Part shown: one piece after another, positions 1 to 8,921 of the stretch
Layout: the number at the start of each line of letters is the position of its first letter
How positions within the stretch are numbered: the stretch's first letter is position 1
Assembly (NCBI RefSeq): GCF_000024785.1
Contig: NC_013441.1
Coordinates: 1,860,001-1,924,000 of the forward strand
Direction of reading: 5' to 3'
DNA from: Gordonia bronchialis DSM 43247
GTDB taxonomy: Bacteria > Actinomycetota > Actinomycetes > Mycobacteriales > Mycobacteriaceae
Length of the DNA stretch: 64,000 nt
Program-made: the position numbers and the translations under genes
Notes under the pieces: generated by a model
What the model was told of the DNA's origin: nothing
Seen by the model: only the letters and a program-made list of their open reading frames with translations
The model's database searches: none

Positions 1-264
1 ATAGGAATGGCGTTCGTCGGGCACCAGTTCGTCGGCCTGCAGCCCGACGACCGTGGACCAGGCCGGATGGTCGGCGAGATCGTTCTCGTCGTCGTTGCGG
101 ATGAAGGCGGCGAGCTCGGCGACGCCGGGAAGCACGTAGAGATCCTCGTCCAGACCGAGGAAGGCCTCCCACTCGTCGTCGCCGTCGCGCCAGCGCGGTG
201 CCCACAGTGTGAAGCTGTTTCCGTCGGTGAGTCCCAGCTCAATCGGGACGATGTCTCCGGCCAT
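1..264 (-). CDS. Rv3311-like conserved actinobacterial protein (3' end outside window)
   Basis: Only the first 88 codons are present; the gene runs off the left edge. The start is ATG with N-terminus MAGDIVPIELGL, followed by a strongly acidic, tryptophan-containing stretch (FTLWAPRWRDGDDEWEAFLG). From memory this resembles M. tuberculosis Rv3311, a conserved protein of unknown function. The position next to upp and purine nucleoside phosphorylase matches the mycobacterial gene order and supports the assignment. No catalytic motif is visible in the part present, so no function is proposed. Confidence 0.75.
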   Translation of the reverse strand, partial: MAGDIVPIELGLTDGNSFTLWAPRWRDGDDEWEAFLGLDEDLYVLPGVAELAAFIRNDDENDLADHPAWSTVVGLQADELVPDERHSY

Positions 265-362
265 GAGGACACAGCCTAGCGATTGGATCTGTGAACTCGG
301 GGAGTGGGTTCACAAGAACCCGACGAATGACGGCTCCTCGTCGCCTCCCGGTCACCTCGTGC

Positions 363-1316
363 TCACCGCGGTCGATAGAACCCCTCGAACGCCTGGTCCA
401 GATTGGAGGTCCGCACCGAGGACACCTGGACCGGATTCCCGGCTTCCACCATCTGATTATTACCGATGTACATCGCAACGTGACCGGACCACACCGCGAG
501 GTCGCCGGGTTGCAGATCGGCCTGGGACACACGAAATCCGGCGGTGTCCTGATCCTGGGCCAGACGCGGCAATTCGAGTCCGGCCTGCCGGTAGGCCCAC
601 TGGGTCAGGCCGCTGCAGTCGAAGCCGTTGGGTGTGGTGCCACCCCAGACGTAGGGGACGCCGCGCTGCGACAGTGCCGCCCGGACCGCCTTGGCCGCGC
701 GTTCGTTGGGCGCATAGGCGGTCGAACCGTCGGGCAGGGTGATCGGGATCCGGCCGTCGGCGGTTCTGGGTGCGCCATCCGGGCGGTGACCGGCCGTGGT
801 CACCGCAGCGGGCGCGCCCCGTTTGGACAGGGCCATCATCTTGGCGGTGTCGCCCTGCAGTTCGTGCTGGGTTCGGCCGACCACCTGCAGGCCACGGCTC
901 ACATGATCGATGGCCACCGGCACGATCATGCCCAGCCCGGCCGGCGTGAACAGCTGTGGTCCGAGTGCGGTGGCGGCCCGCTCGAACGAATCGAGCAGCG
1001 AATTCAGTTGGGTGGCCGCCACCTTGACGCGCGTACTGGCATGCTCGACGAGCTGCGCGAATTCGGTCCCGTCGTCGGCGAGCACGGTGGTGCTCCGGTG
1101 GGTGGCGTCCGCGGCCTCGCGTGCGCCGTCGACCCCTCGGCCGTGCCAGCCGGCGGTGACGTCACGGACGGAGGTCTCTGACCTTTCGCGGGTGTGCTGC
1201 AGATTGGTGGCGCTCGTGCGGACCTGCTCGGCCGGATTGCCGGGTGGGAGGTCACCGGTTCCCAGCGCGGTGATGAGCAGGCGCAGTGGTGCGATGAGCA
1301 GTTCGACGGTGAGCAT
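363..1316 (-). CDS. NlpC/P60-family peptidoglycan endopeptidase with helical N-terminal domain
   Basis: 317 aa. Residues ~20-150 are predicted helical and resemble WXG100/type-VII-type helical hairpins. Residues ~205-317 form an NlpC/P60 cysteine peptidase domain: catalytic Cys in GFDCSGLTQWAY and catalytic His in SGHVAMYIG. Enzymes of this family cleave the D-Glu to diaminopimelate bond of cell-wall stem peptides. I see no classical signal peptide, so export may use type VII secretion; that is inference from the N-terminal domain and the upstream small helical partner. The start codon overlaps the stop of that partner (TGATG), indicating a two-gene operon. Confidence 0.85.
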   Translation of the reverse strand: MLTVELLIAPLRLLITALGTGDLPPGNPAEQVRTSATNLQHTRERSETSVRDVTAGWHGRGVDGAREAADATHRSTTVLADDGTEFAQLVEHASTRVKVAATQLNSLLDSFERAATALGPQLFTPAGLGMIVPVAIDHVSRGLQVVGRTQHELQGDTAKMMALSKRGAPAAVTTAGHRPDGAPRTADGRIPITLPDGSTAYAPNERAAKAVRAALSQRGVPYVWGGTTPNGFDCSGLTQWAYRQAGLELPRLAQDQDTAGFRVSQADLQPGDLAVWSGHVAMYIGNNQMVEAGNPVQVSSVRTSNLDQAFEGFYRPR

Positions 1317-1657
1317 CAGGCCATCCGCTCCTCGGTGGTGTTGGTGGTGCGCTCGTCACGTGCGGTCAGATCGCGGGCGCAGTCGCAGTCACGGGTGGTG
1401 TAGGTGGCATCGGCACGGTCGGTGTCGGTCGCCAACGCGTGGTGGCGCTGCGCGGTGGTCTCGAGATTCTGTGTGTACAACTCGAGGACGTGCAGGACGG
1501 CGCTGAGGAACTCGGCGCCGATCATGCCGAAGGTGATCGCGAGATCGATGGCGGCGCTGCGTTGCCGGGCCGCGTCGGCGTCGGTGTCGGTCGCGGCCGC
1601 GCGCTGGGCGGTGGCGAAGGATCGCAGGGTGGGTGAGTCGGTTGTCAGCTGGGTCAT
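1316..1657 (-). CDS. Small helical type-VII-secretion-associated protein (EspC-like, tentative)
   Basis: 113 aa from ATG at 1657 (MTQLTTDSPTLRS). A longer in-frame start exists upstream but would add 48 atypical Arg/Ser-rich residues, so I reject it. The protein is nearly all helix: a hydrophobic central helix (LAITFGMIGAEFLSAVLHVL) and polar, Thr/Asp/Arg-rich flanks, with no signal peptide. Size, helicity and coupling (TGATG) to an NlpC/P60 peptidase that itself has a WXG-like N-terminus suggest an ESX-associated chaperone or co-secreted partner. Family assignment is inference. Confidence 0.65.
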   Translation of the reverse strand: MTQLTTDSPTLRSFATAQRAAATDTDADAARQRSAAIDLAITFGMIGAEFLSAVLHVLELYTQNLETTAQRHHALATDTDRADATYTTRDCDCARDLTARDERTTNTTEERMA

Positions 1658-1727
1658 GGGATTTTGACGCAGCGGAGCCCTGGTCGGTTCCCAGCGGCCC
1701 GGAGCCGGGCGATTTATGGTGTTCGCC

Positions 1728-2351
1728 ATGGAATGTCTCATCGTCGACCATCCGCTTGCCGCGGCGCGGCTGACCACCATGCGCGACGAGACGACCGGCA
1801 ATGCCGGGTTCCGGGCCGCGCTGTCGGATCTGACCCAGATGCTCGTCTACGAGGCACTTGCCGGGGCACCCGCCGCCGAGGTCGCCATCCGCACACCGCT
1901 CACCGAGTTCACCGGTTCGCGGCTCGCCGCACCGCCACTGCTGGTGCCGGTGCTGCGGGCCGGGCTCGGCATGGTCGAGCAGGCGCATGCGATGGTGCCC
2001 GAGGCGCACGTCGGATTCGTCGGTGTGGCCCGCGACGAGGCGACCGCGCAGCCGGTGCCGTATCTGGAATCGCTGCCCGACGATCTGTCGGCGACCCCGG
2101 TGTTCGTCCTCGATCCGATGCTCGCGACCGGCGGGTCGATGCTGCACACCATCGAGCTGCTGGTTGCCCGCGGCGCCACCGACATCACCGCGGTGTGTGT
2201 CGTCGCAGCTCCCGAAGGAGTTGCCGCGCTGGAGAAGTCGGGTCACCCGGTGCGGCTGGTGGTGGCTGCCGTCGACCAGGGACTCGACGAGGTCTCCTAT
2301 ATCGTGCCCGGCCTCGGTGACGCCGGAGACCGTCAGTTCGGGCCGCGCTGA
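1728..2351 (+). CDS. upp: Uracil phosphoribosyltransferase
   Basis: Salvages uracil with PRPP to UMP. 207 aa from the second ATG ([15 protein letters not shown]), the usual family length; the ATG at 1716 would add four residues. Family hallmarks are present: [19 protein letters not shown] near residues 70-90, the PRPP-binding loop [11 protein letters not shown] near 130, and the C-terminus [15 protein letters not shown]. It is close to M. tuberculosis Rv3309c. Its last 19 bases overlap the end of the convergent ABC ATPase gene. Confidence 0.96.
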   Translation: MECLIVDHPLAAARLTTMRDETTGNAGFRAALSDLTQMLVYEALAGAPAAEVAIRTPLTEFTGSRLAAPPLLVPVLRAGLGMVEQAHAMVPEAHVGFVGVARDEATAQPVPYLESLPDDLSATPVFVLDPMLATGGSMLHTIELLVARGATDITAVCVVAAPEGVAALEKSGHPVRLVVAAVDQGLDEVSYIVPGLGDAGDRQFGPR

Positions 2352-3145
2352 GCGGGCTCGGAGACCGCCGACCAGCGGCCCGCCCGTCGTCGGACACTCA
2401 CCGGATGGTCGAACGACGTGCTGATCGTCGCCGAGGTCAGCGCGTCGTCGACCGGTCCCGCGGCGACCACCCGCCCGTCGCGTAGCAGCATTGCGTGGGT
2501 GGTGCTCGCGGGCAGGTCCTCGAGGTGGTGGGTCACCAGTACCGTCGCCAGATCGGTGACGTCGGAACGCAACTGGTCGATGCCGCCGAGGAGCTTCTCC
2601 CGCGCCGCGAGGTCGAGTCCGGTCGCCGGCTCGTCGAGCAGCAGCAGTGCCGGGGCCGGCATCAGGGCTCGCGCGATCAGCGTTCGGCCGCGTTCGCCCT
2701 GACTCATCACCGGCCACACCGAATCACGCCGGTCGGTCATGCCGAGCAGGGCCAGCAGGTCGTCGGCGCGCGCGTGCTCGTCGGCGTCGTAGGTGTGGCG
2801 CCGGTCGAGTTCGGGGGTGTTGGTCAGCCCGGTCAGGACCACCTGATGCGCCGTCAACGGCACGTCGATGCGCCAGCGGGGGTCGACATGTCCGATGTGC
2901 GTGCGCAATTCACGCATATCGACGCGACCGAGGCGACGGCCGAGGACGTCGACGGTGCCGCGGGTCGGGTGCTCGCGGGCACCGAGCATCGCCATCAGCG
3001 TCGTTTTGCCGGCGCCGTTGGGCCCGAGCAGCGCCCAGTGCTCACCGGGATGGACCTCCAGGGACACGTCGTCGAGGATGAGCCGGCCCGCGCGCACCAC
3101 ATCGATGTGTTCGGCACGCAGGACCGGGGCGGGCGTATCGGTCAC
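2333..3145 (-). CDS. ABC transporter ATP-binding protein (stand-alone ATPase)
   Basis: 270 aa from GTG ([17 protein letters not shown]). Walker A is GPNGAGKTT (~residues 38-46), the Q-loop region follows, a signature-like motif is [15 protein letters not shown], Walker B is [12 protein letters not shown], and the H-loop is [10 protein letters not shown]. The fold is like that of cytosolic ATPases related to the ModF/YbbL group. No permease is adjacent: the upstream partner is a single-pass proline-rich protein whose stop overlaps this start by 4 nt (GTGA), so the two are probably translationally coupled. Substrate unknown. Confidence 0.88.
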   Translation of the reverse strand: MTDTPAPVLRAEHIDVVRAGRLILDDVSLEVHPGEHWALLGPNGAGKTTLMAMLGAREHPTRGTVDVLGRRLGRVDMRELRTHIGHVDPRWRIDVPLTAHQVVLTGLTNTPELDRRHTYDADEHARADDLLALLGMTDRRDSVWPVMSQGERGRTLIARALMPAPALLLLDEPATGLDLAAREKLLGGIDQLRSDVTDLATVLVTHHLEDLPASTTHAMLLRDGRVVAAGPVDDALTSATISTSFDHPVSVRRRAGRWSAVSEPAQRGPN

Positions 3146-3768
3146 GAAGCACTCCAGTAGGCGATCATCGCCTCGTCGGCGATCACCGAGCCGCCGTCGG
3201 TGATGACCAGCCGGCTCGATGAGATGGTGTAGACGATCGATCCGTTCCGGGCGACGAAGGTATCGCCCGAGCGCGTCGGATAGCCGATCTCGATTCCGCC
3301 CTCGGGGGCGAGTCCTTTGTAGTACCACCGCCCGGTCTGGGTGCCCACCTGGCAGATGACCATGCGGGACCGGTCGGTCTGACCGGCCATGACGACTGGA
3401 TCCTCGGGTGCGTTGCACCGCGGGCCGGCGACGAAACCGGATGCGTCCGTACCGGGGATCGTCGGAGCCTGCCGGTCCGGGGTGCTGGTCGTGGTGGTCT
3501 GCGTGGTGGTCGGCACGGTCACGGTGGACGTGCCGTCGTCGGAGCGGCCGGTGACGGTGCTGGTGATCGTCGACTGCGAGGATGTGGTGGTTGCCGAGTC
3601 GCTGTCGTCGTCGCCGGGAATGAACAGCAGTGCGGCGGCGACCCCGGCGACGAGGATCAGCACGCCCGCGACGATGGCCACCAGCACCGGGGGCGACGAC
3701 CACGGCGAACGTTCCGGCGGTGGCGGGTACGGGCTGGGCGGCGGGTACCCTCCTGGCGGATACGACAT
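3142..3768 (-). CDS. Proline-rich N-terminus, single-pass membrane protein with extracytoplasmic domain
   Basis: 208 aa. The order is: cytoplasmic proline-rich tail (PPGGYPPPSPYPPPPERS, residues ~4-21), one transmembrane helix (~29-50, VLVAIVAGVLILVAGVAAALLF), a Thr/Ser/Asp-rich linker (~52-95), and a C-terminal domain of ~110 residues with paired cysteines (RCNAPED and VICQVG). Similar architectures are common among cell-envelope proteins of mycolate-containing actinobacteria. It overlaps the following ABC ATPase gene. I do not recognise a specific family, and the function is unknown. Confidence 0.8.
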   Translation of the reverse strand: MSYPPGGYPPPSPYPPPPERSPWSSPPVLVAIVAGVLILVAGVAAALLFIPGDDDSDSATTTSSQSTITSTVTGRSDDGTSTVTVPTTTQTTTTSTPDRQAPTIPGTDASGFVAGPRCNAPEDPVVMAGQTDRSRMVICQVGTQTGRWYYKGLAPEGGIEIGYPTRSGDTFVARNGSIVYTISSSRLVITDGGSVIADEAMIAYWSAS

Positions 3769-3879
3769 GTGCTCGGCGCCTTCCTGTTCGGCCCGGCGTG
3801 GCCGGCGGCGGTGGTCTTGATTATCTCTTCGCGGCGGGTGGCGTCGGCGTCACAGCGCACCCGTCGGTCGATCGGACGA

Positions 3880-4683
3880 TCACAGCTCGCCGATGATCTC
3901 GGCGAGCAGCTCACCCATCCGCGTCGCCGACGCGCGGCCCACGTCGAGAACCTCGGCGTGACTGAGAGGTTCACCGGTCATCCCCGCGGCCAGGTTGGTC
4001 ACCAGACTCACGCCGAGCACGTCGAGGCCCGCGGCGCGGGCGGCGATGGTCTCGTGGACGGTCGACATGCCGACGAGGTCGGCGCCGAGCGTGCGCAGCA
4101 TCCGGATCTCGGCGGGTGTCTCGTAGTGCGGGCCGGGCAGACCCGCGTACACACCGTCGGCGAGGCCGGGGTCGATACGGCGCGCGATGTCGCGCAATCG
4201 CGGCGAGTAGGCGTCCACGAGGTCGACGAACTGCGCGCCGACCAGCGGTGACCGCGCCGTCAGGTTGAGGTGATCGGCGATCAGCACGGGTTGCCCGACG
4301 GTCATGTCGTCGCGCAGGCCGCCGGCGGCGTTGGTCAGCACGATCGTGCCGACGCCGGTGGCGGCGGCGGTCCGCACCGGGTGAACGACACGCGCAAGAT
4401 GATGGCCCTCGTAGGCGTGGATGCGCCCGAGCAGGATCAGAACCCGACGATCGCCGATCCGTACCGAATGGATCATCCCACCGTGGCCGGCGGCCCGCGG
4501 CGGTGTGAAACCGGGGATCGAGGACATCGGGATGGACCGCACGGGGCGGCCGAAGGCCTCGGCCGCCGGTGCCCACCCGGAACCGAGGACGACGGCGACG
4601 TCATGGGCGGCCGCATCGGTTTCGGCAGCGATGGTGGCGGCCGCTGCCAGAGCTGCGGCATCGGCGTCGGCAGTGGGATCCAT
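3880..4683 (-). CDS. punA: Purine nucleoside phosphorylase (trimeric type)
   Basis: 267 aa from ATG at 4683; a longer frame reading upstream overlaps the divergent enoyl-CoA hydratase start and is rejected. It cleaves inosine/guanosine phosphorolytically to base and ribose-1-phosphate. Visible motifs are the phosphate loop [31 protein letters not shown], the purine-site segment [24 protein letters not shown], and SLVTNLAAG with the base-binding Asn. It corresponds to M. tuberculosis Rv3307 (deoD/punA). It sits near upp in a salvage neighbourhood, on the opposite strand. Confidence 0.95.
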   Translation of the reverse strand: MDPTADADAAALAAAATIAAETDAAAHDVAVVLGSGWAPAAEAFGRPVRSIPMSSIPGFTPPRAAGHGGMIHSVRIGDRRVLILLGRIHAYEGHHLARVVHPVRTAAATGVGTIVLTNAAGGLRDDMTVGQPVLIADHLNLTARSPLVGAQFVDLVDAYSPRLRDIARRIDPGLADGVYAGLPGPHYETPAEIRMLRTLGADLVGMSTVHETIAARAAGLDVLGVSLVTNLAAGMTGEPLSHAEVLDVGRASATRMGELLAEIIGEL

Positions 4684-4751
4684 GAGGCAACAGTAAGTCG
4701 TCCCGACGGCCTGGCCGCGACCGGATCGGTCCAGGCGATATGGTTTCACGC

Positions 4752-5447
4752 ATGCCATATCTGAACGCGAACGGTGACGTCATCGAGCTGCACCTCGGCG
4801 CGCAAGGGGCAGAACTCGACGAGTCCAATCCGGAGAATCGGTTCCGGCTGACCTGGCTTGATGCCCTCGAGAAGTTGCTCTCCGAGGTCTCCGACGCCGG
4901 CAAACCGGTGGTCATCACCGCCACCGGAAAGTATTTCAGCAACGGCCTCGACACCGATCACGTCTTCGCCAACCCGGCGCAGTTGCCCGCCTACCTCGAC
5001 CGCGTTCATGCCCTGTACACGACGGTGTTGACGCTGCCGGTGCCCACCGTCGCCGCGATCAACGGGCACGCCTTCGGCGCAGGGGCGATGCTGGCGTTGT
5101 GCGCCGACCATCGCGTCATGCGCACCGAACGCGGTTTCTGGTCGCTGCCCGAGGCGGCGCTGACCATGCCGTTCACGCGCGGCATGGCCAGCCTGGTGCG
5201 TACCCGCATCCCGGACGCGGCAGCGACCGAGGCGATGCTCACCAGCCGTCGCTATGGTGCTGACGACGCGGTGGCCGCGGGCATCGTCGATGAGTCCGCG
5301 GACGTGGACGGACTGCTCGCCCGGGCCGGCGAGATCGCAAGCGCGCGTGCGGCAGTGGCCGGCCCGAACCTCGCACTCATCAAGCGCGGTCTGCGGGCGC
5401 CGCTGCTCGAGGATCTCGCTGTCCCGACCCCGAAATCGCTGCTGTGA
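4752..5447 (+). CDS. Enoyl-CoA hydratase/isomerase family protein
   Basis: 231 aa from ATG at 4752 ([16 protein letters not shown]); an ATG four codons upstream is possible. This is a crotonase fold. The first oxyanion-hole segment is [11 protein letters not shown] (~residues 55-65), and the second is [19 protein letters not shown] (~100-118). [12 protein letters not shown] carries a candidate catalytic Glu. It is a short member (crotonases are usually ~250-260 aa). The stop overlaps the start of the following amidohydrolase (GTGA), suggesting co-translation. The exact acyl-CoA substrate cannot be assigned. Confidence 0.88.
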   Translation: MPYLNANGDVIELHLGAQGAELDESNPENRFRLTWLDALEKLLSEVSDAGKPVVITATGKYFSNGLDTDHVFANPAQLPAYLDRVHALYTTVLTLPVPTVAAINGHAFGAGAMLALCADHRVMRTERGFWSLPEAALTMPFTRGMASLVRTRIPDAAATEAMLTSRRYGADDAVAAGIVDESADVDGLLARAGEIASARAAVAGPNLALIKRGLRAPLLEDLAVPTPKSLL

Positions 5448-6622
5448 ACGCCGATCCGATTGACGCCTGGCTCGACGCGCACACCGCCGATCTCGTCGGA
5501 TGGCGGCGAGCGATCCACGCCCATCCGGAACTGTCGCGGCAAGAGGTCCGGACCACCGAACTGGTGATGACCGAGCTGCAGGCGGCCGGGCTCGACCCGC
5601 GTCGGCTACCGCTCGGCACCGGCGTCGTGTGCGATATCGGCCCGGACACCGAACCGCGCATCGGCCTGCGCGCCGACATGGATGCGTTACCGATCACCGA
5701 ACACACCGGACTGCCGTTCACCTCGACCGTGGACGGGGTATCGCACTCGTGCGGGCATGACGCGCACACCGCGATTCTCATCGGTGTCGGCAGACTGCTC
5801 GCCGAGGCCGGGCCGCTGCCGGTGGGTGTGCGACTGATCTTCCAGGCGGCCGAGGAGGTCATGCCCGGTGGTGCGCTCGACGCCATCGACGCCGGCGTCA
5901 CCCATGGGCTGAGCCGGATCTTCGCACTGCACTGCGATCCGCGGCTGCCGGTCGGCACCGTTGGGCTGCGCGAGGGTGCGCTGACCTCCGCCGCCGACCA
6001 CATCGACGTGCAGTTGCGTTCACCCGGCGGCCACACCTCGCGACCGCATCTGACCGGTGACCTGGTCTATGCGATGGGCACCATCATCACCGGGTTGCCG
6101 GGAATTCTGTCGCGTCGGGTCGATCCACGGTCGGGGACGGTCATGGTGTGGGGTGCGGCCAATGCGGGCAGCGCCCCCAACGCGATTCCGCAGGAGGGTC
6201 GTCTGCGCGGAACCGTGCGCACCGGCGAGCACGGCACCTGGGCGCAACTCGAACCGCTGGTGCGCAGCATCGTCGGCGAGCTCGTCGCGCCGCTCGGCGT
6301 GCAGTACGACCTCGCGTACTTCCGGGGCGTGCCGCCGGTGGTCAACGACGAAGCCGCGGTGGCGATGCTGGAGAGTTCGGTGTCGGCGATCGGGCCGAGC
6401 GCGGTGGCCGACACCCCGCAGTCGGCGGGCGGGGAAGATTTCTCGTGGTATCTCGAACACGTGCCGGGCGCGATGGGCCGGCTGGGTGTGTGGTCGGGGA
6501 TGGGCCGGCACGCCGACCTGCATTCACCCGACTTCGACATCGACGAGCGCGCGCTGGTCGTCGGGGTTCGTGCGCTCGCCGGCCTGATCGTCGGGCCGGC
6601 GACTGCCCTGACCGCCGGCTGA
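5444..6622 (+). CDS. M20D-family amidohydrolase (AmiA1/AmiB1-like)
   Basis: 392 aa from GTG. It is a metal-dependent peptidase/amidohydrolase of the N-acyl-amino-acid/indole-acetyl-amino-acid hydrolase type. Metal-binding and catalytic motifs are LRADMDALP, HSCGHDAHT (Cys/His ligands), FQAAEEVMPGG (Glu-Glu), FALHCDP and RHADLHSPDF near the C-terminus. The lid/dimerisation domain begins at ~residue 185 (ADHIDVQLRSPGGHTSRP). M. tuberculosis carries two adjacent paralogues (Rv3305c/Rv3306c) in the equivalent place; only one is present here. The natural substrate is unknown. Confidence 0.88.
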   Translation: MNADPIDAWLDAHTADLVGWRRAIHAHPELSRQEVRTTELVMTELQAAGLDPRRLPLGTGVVCDIGPDTEPRIGLRADMDALPITEHTGLPFTSTVDGVSHSCGHDAHTAILIGVGRLLAEAGPLPVGVRLIFQAAEEVMPGGALDAIDAGVTHGLSRIFALHCDPRLPVGTVGLREGALTSAADHIDVQLRSPGGHTSRPHLTGDLVYAMGTIITGLPGILSRRVDPRSGTVMVWGAANAGSAPNAIPQEGRLRGTVRTGEHGTWAQLEPLVRSIVGELVAPLGVQYDLAYFRGVPPVVNDEAAVAMLESSVSAIGPSAVADTPQSAGGEDFSWYLEHVPGAMGRLGVWSGMGRHADLHSPDFDIDERALVVGVRALAGLIVGPATALTAG

Positions 6623-6630
6623 GGCTGTTC

Positions 6631-7113
6631 TCAGGGTTCGATGGGGCCGGGACCGGGTCCCACGTTGCGGGATTCGCGCAGCCGGAGATCCTGTACGTAT
6701 TCCGCGGGGGCACCGGCGATCTCTGCGGCTTCGGCCATCACGCCGAGGTAGCGGGCCGACGGCAGACCGCCTTCGAAGGCGTCGAGCACGTACAACCAGG
6801 CCAGGACGGGTCCGTCGGCGGTGTCCACGCGGGCGCGCACCTTGCGGTGGATGCCCAGTTCGGAACCCTCCCAGCGGTCGAGATTGTCGGCATCCTCCAT
6901 CGGCACGTCGTAGAGCACGACGAAGACGCGCGCGTCCGGGTTGTCGCGGTCCTCGGTCACCGTGGCCAGTGACCCCTCCCAACCGATGTCCCCGCCGCCG
7001 AAGGTGAGGCGCCAGCCTTTCAGCCATCCCGTCCCCGCCATCGGCGAATGCGGCGCGCGTTCTGCCATCTGTTCGGGGTGCATATTGCTGCCGTAGGCTG
7101 CGTATATAGGCAT
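6631..7113 (-). CDS. Gamma-glutamylcyclotransferase-like protein (Rv3304-like)
   Basis: 160 aa. The N-terminal MPIYAAYGSNM carries the YGSN substrate loop typical of the GGCT/AIG2 fold. An acidic segment (DRWEGSELG, ~residues 78-86) supplies candidate catalytic glutamates, and the C-terminal half (GPVLAWLYVLDAFEGG) fits the beta-barrel. GGCT-family enzymes release 5-oxoproline from gamma-glutamyl compounds, but actinobacterial members are uncharacterised as far as I know. It is encoded divergently from lpdA and convergently with the amidohydrolase, matching the Rv3303c-Rv3305c neighbourhood. Confidence 0.85.
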   Translation of the reverse strand: MPIYAAYGSNMHPEQMAERAPHSPMAGTGWLKGWRLTFGGGDIGWEGSLATVTEDRDNPDARVFVVLYDVPMEDADNLDRWEGSELGIHRKVRARVDTADGPVLAWLYVLDAFEGGLPSARYLGVMAEAAEIAGAPAEYVQDLRLRESRNVGPGPGPIEP

Positions 7114-7377
7114 TGTCGCCTCTGACCTGCGCTTTCTCGACGGGGTGGCGTGGGTGCTGATCTCAAACCCGCCACGTTGACCCGGGCCACGACGATCGTA
7201 TTACGCCGCCGCGTCACGCACCGCAGTCGCATCGTCTCGCTTCCTCCCGGATCCTGCCTGTGCCGGGTCGGGGGCATACCCTGGTTACCGCGCACCCCCG
7301 GTAATCGAGTGCGAGCGACAGCCCGTCACGTGCTCGGACCGACCGCGGGACCTCGACGGCTCGGAACAGGAGTGACA

Positions 7378-8781
7378 GTGACCAAGATCGTCATCATCGG
7401 CGGTGGACCAGCGGGTTACGAGGCGGCCCTCGCGGCCGCCGCTTACGGAGCGGATACCACGGTGATCGATTCGGACGGTATCGGCGGCGCATGTGTGTTG
7501 TGGGATTGCGTGCCGTCGAAGACCTTCATCGCGTCCACCGGCATTCGCACCGAGGTGCGACGGGCCGTCGACCTCGGGATCAACCTGAGCACCGACGACG
7601 CGCTGGTCACCCTGCCGCAGATCCACCAGCGGGTGCGCGATCTGGCCTTCGCGCAGTCCGCCGACATCCGCTCCCGCCTCATCAGCGAAGGGGTGACGCT
7701 GGTGTCGGGCAGCGCACAGCTCGAACCGACCCAGGTGGGCGTGTCGACGCACCGCGTGCTGGCGACCCTGTCCGACGGGACCACCCAGAGCTTCGACGGT
7801 GACGTCGTACTCATCGCCACCGGTGCGTCGCCGCGCATTCTGCCGGGTGCGCAGCCCGACGGGGAGCGCATCCTGACCTGGCGTCAGCTCTACGACCTCG
7901 AGGATCTGCCCGAGCATCTCATCGTGATCGGGTCGGGCGTGACCGGCGCCGAATTCGTGCATGCCTACACCGAACTCGGCGTGAAGGTCACGCTGATCTC
8001 CAGCCGTGACCGCGTGCTGCCGCACGAAGACGAGGACGCCGCGCTGGTTCTTGAGGAGGCACTCGCCGAGCGCGGCGTGGAACTCGTGAAGCACGCCCGC
8101 GCGGACAAGGTTGAGCGACAGGGGGATTCGGTGACCGCCCATCTCGCCGACGGCAGCACCGTGACCGGCTCACACGTCCTGATGACGGTGGGTTCGGTCC
8201 CCAACACGACGGATCTCGGGCTTGATCGTGCCGGGGTGGAGACCGACAAGGGCGGCTACATCCGCGTCGATCGGGTGTCGCGAACGTCGGTGACCGGCAT
8301 CTACGCCGCCGGCGACTGCACCGGCCTGTTCCCGCTCGCCTCGGTGGCCGCCATGCAGGGCCGCATCGCGATGTACCACGCACTCGGTGAGGGCGTCAGC
8401 CCCATCAAGCTGAAAACCGTTGCGTCGGCGATCTTCACGCGTCCCGAGATCGCGACCGTCGGCGTGTCGCAGAAGGCCATCGACGCCGGTGAATACCCCG
8501 CACGCACAGTGATGCTGCCGTTGGCGACCAATCCGCGCGCCAAGATGAGCGGTCTGCGACGAGGCTTCGTCAAGATCTTCTGCCGGCCCGCGACGGGCGT
8601 CGTCATCGGCGGGGTCGTGGTGGCGCCCAACGCCTCCGAACTCATCTTGCCCATTGCGCTTGCGGTGCAGAACAAGCTCACCGTCGGCGATCTCGCGCAG
8701 ACCTTCTCGGTGTACCCGTCGCTGTCGGGGTCGGTGACCGAGGCGGCGCGGCAGTTGGTGCGGCACGACGATCTGGACTGA
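7378..8781 (+). CDS. lpdA: LpdA-type flavoprotein disulfide reductase / NAD(P)H quinone reductase
   Basis: 467 aa from GTG preceded by AGGAG; longer upstream starts give non-family sequence. The FAD site is IIGGGPAGYEAALAA (residues ~4-18), the NAD(P) site is VIGSGVTGAEFVHAYTELG (~180), and the second FAD motif is GIYAAGDCTG (~305). The redox segment GGACVLWDCVPSK has two cysteines with the canonical CxxxxC spacing. The C-terminal HAHPT-type His-Glu dyad of dihydrolipoamide dehydrogenases is absent, replaced by VYPSLSGSVTE. M. tuberculosis LpdA (Rv3303c) acts on quinones, so this is more likely a quinone reductase than an E3 subunit. Confidence 0.92.
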   Translation: MTKIVIIGGGPAGYEAALAAAAYGADTTVIDSDGIGGACVLWDCVPSKTFIASTGIRTEVRRAVDLGINLSTDDALVTLPQIHQRVRDLAFAQSADIRSRLISEGVTLVSGSAQLEPTQVGVSTHRVLATLSDGTTQSFDGDVVLIATGASPRILPGAQPDGERILTWRQLYDLEDLPEHLIVIGSGVTGAEFVHAYTELGVKVTLISSRDRVLPHEDEDAALVLEEALAERGVELVKHARADKVERQGDSVTAHLADGSTVTGSHVLMTVGSVPNTTDLGLDRAGVETDKGGYIRVDRVSRTSVTGIYAAGDCTGLFPLASVAAMQGRIAMYHALGEGVSPIKLKTVASAIFTRPEIATVGVSQKAIDAGEYPARTVMLPLATNPRAKMSGLRRGFVKIFCRPATGVVIGGVVVAPNASELILPIALAVQNKLTVGDLAQTFSVYPSLSGSVTEAARQLVRHDDLD

Positions 8782-8921
8782 GCGGAGACTCGTCGACGGG
8801 CAGTGAGCACCCGCGACGCCCAGGTTGTGCACAGGGCTCAGGTCTCCTGCCGAATTCGTCTCCGCCGCGGTAATCTCCTCCAGAGCCGCGCCGGGCGTGA
8901 GCGGTCCAGGGGAATGGGGGT

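Noticed and set aside
291..313. GTGAAC/GTTCAC inverted repeat after the NlpC/P60 gene
   Set aside because: Short (7 of 8 paired) with an 8-nt or longer loop and no supporting context; too weak to call a terminator.
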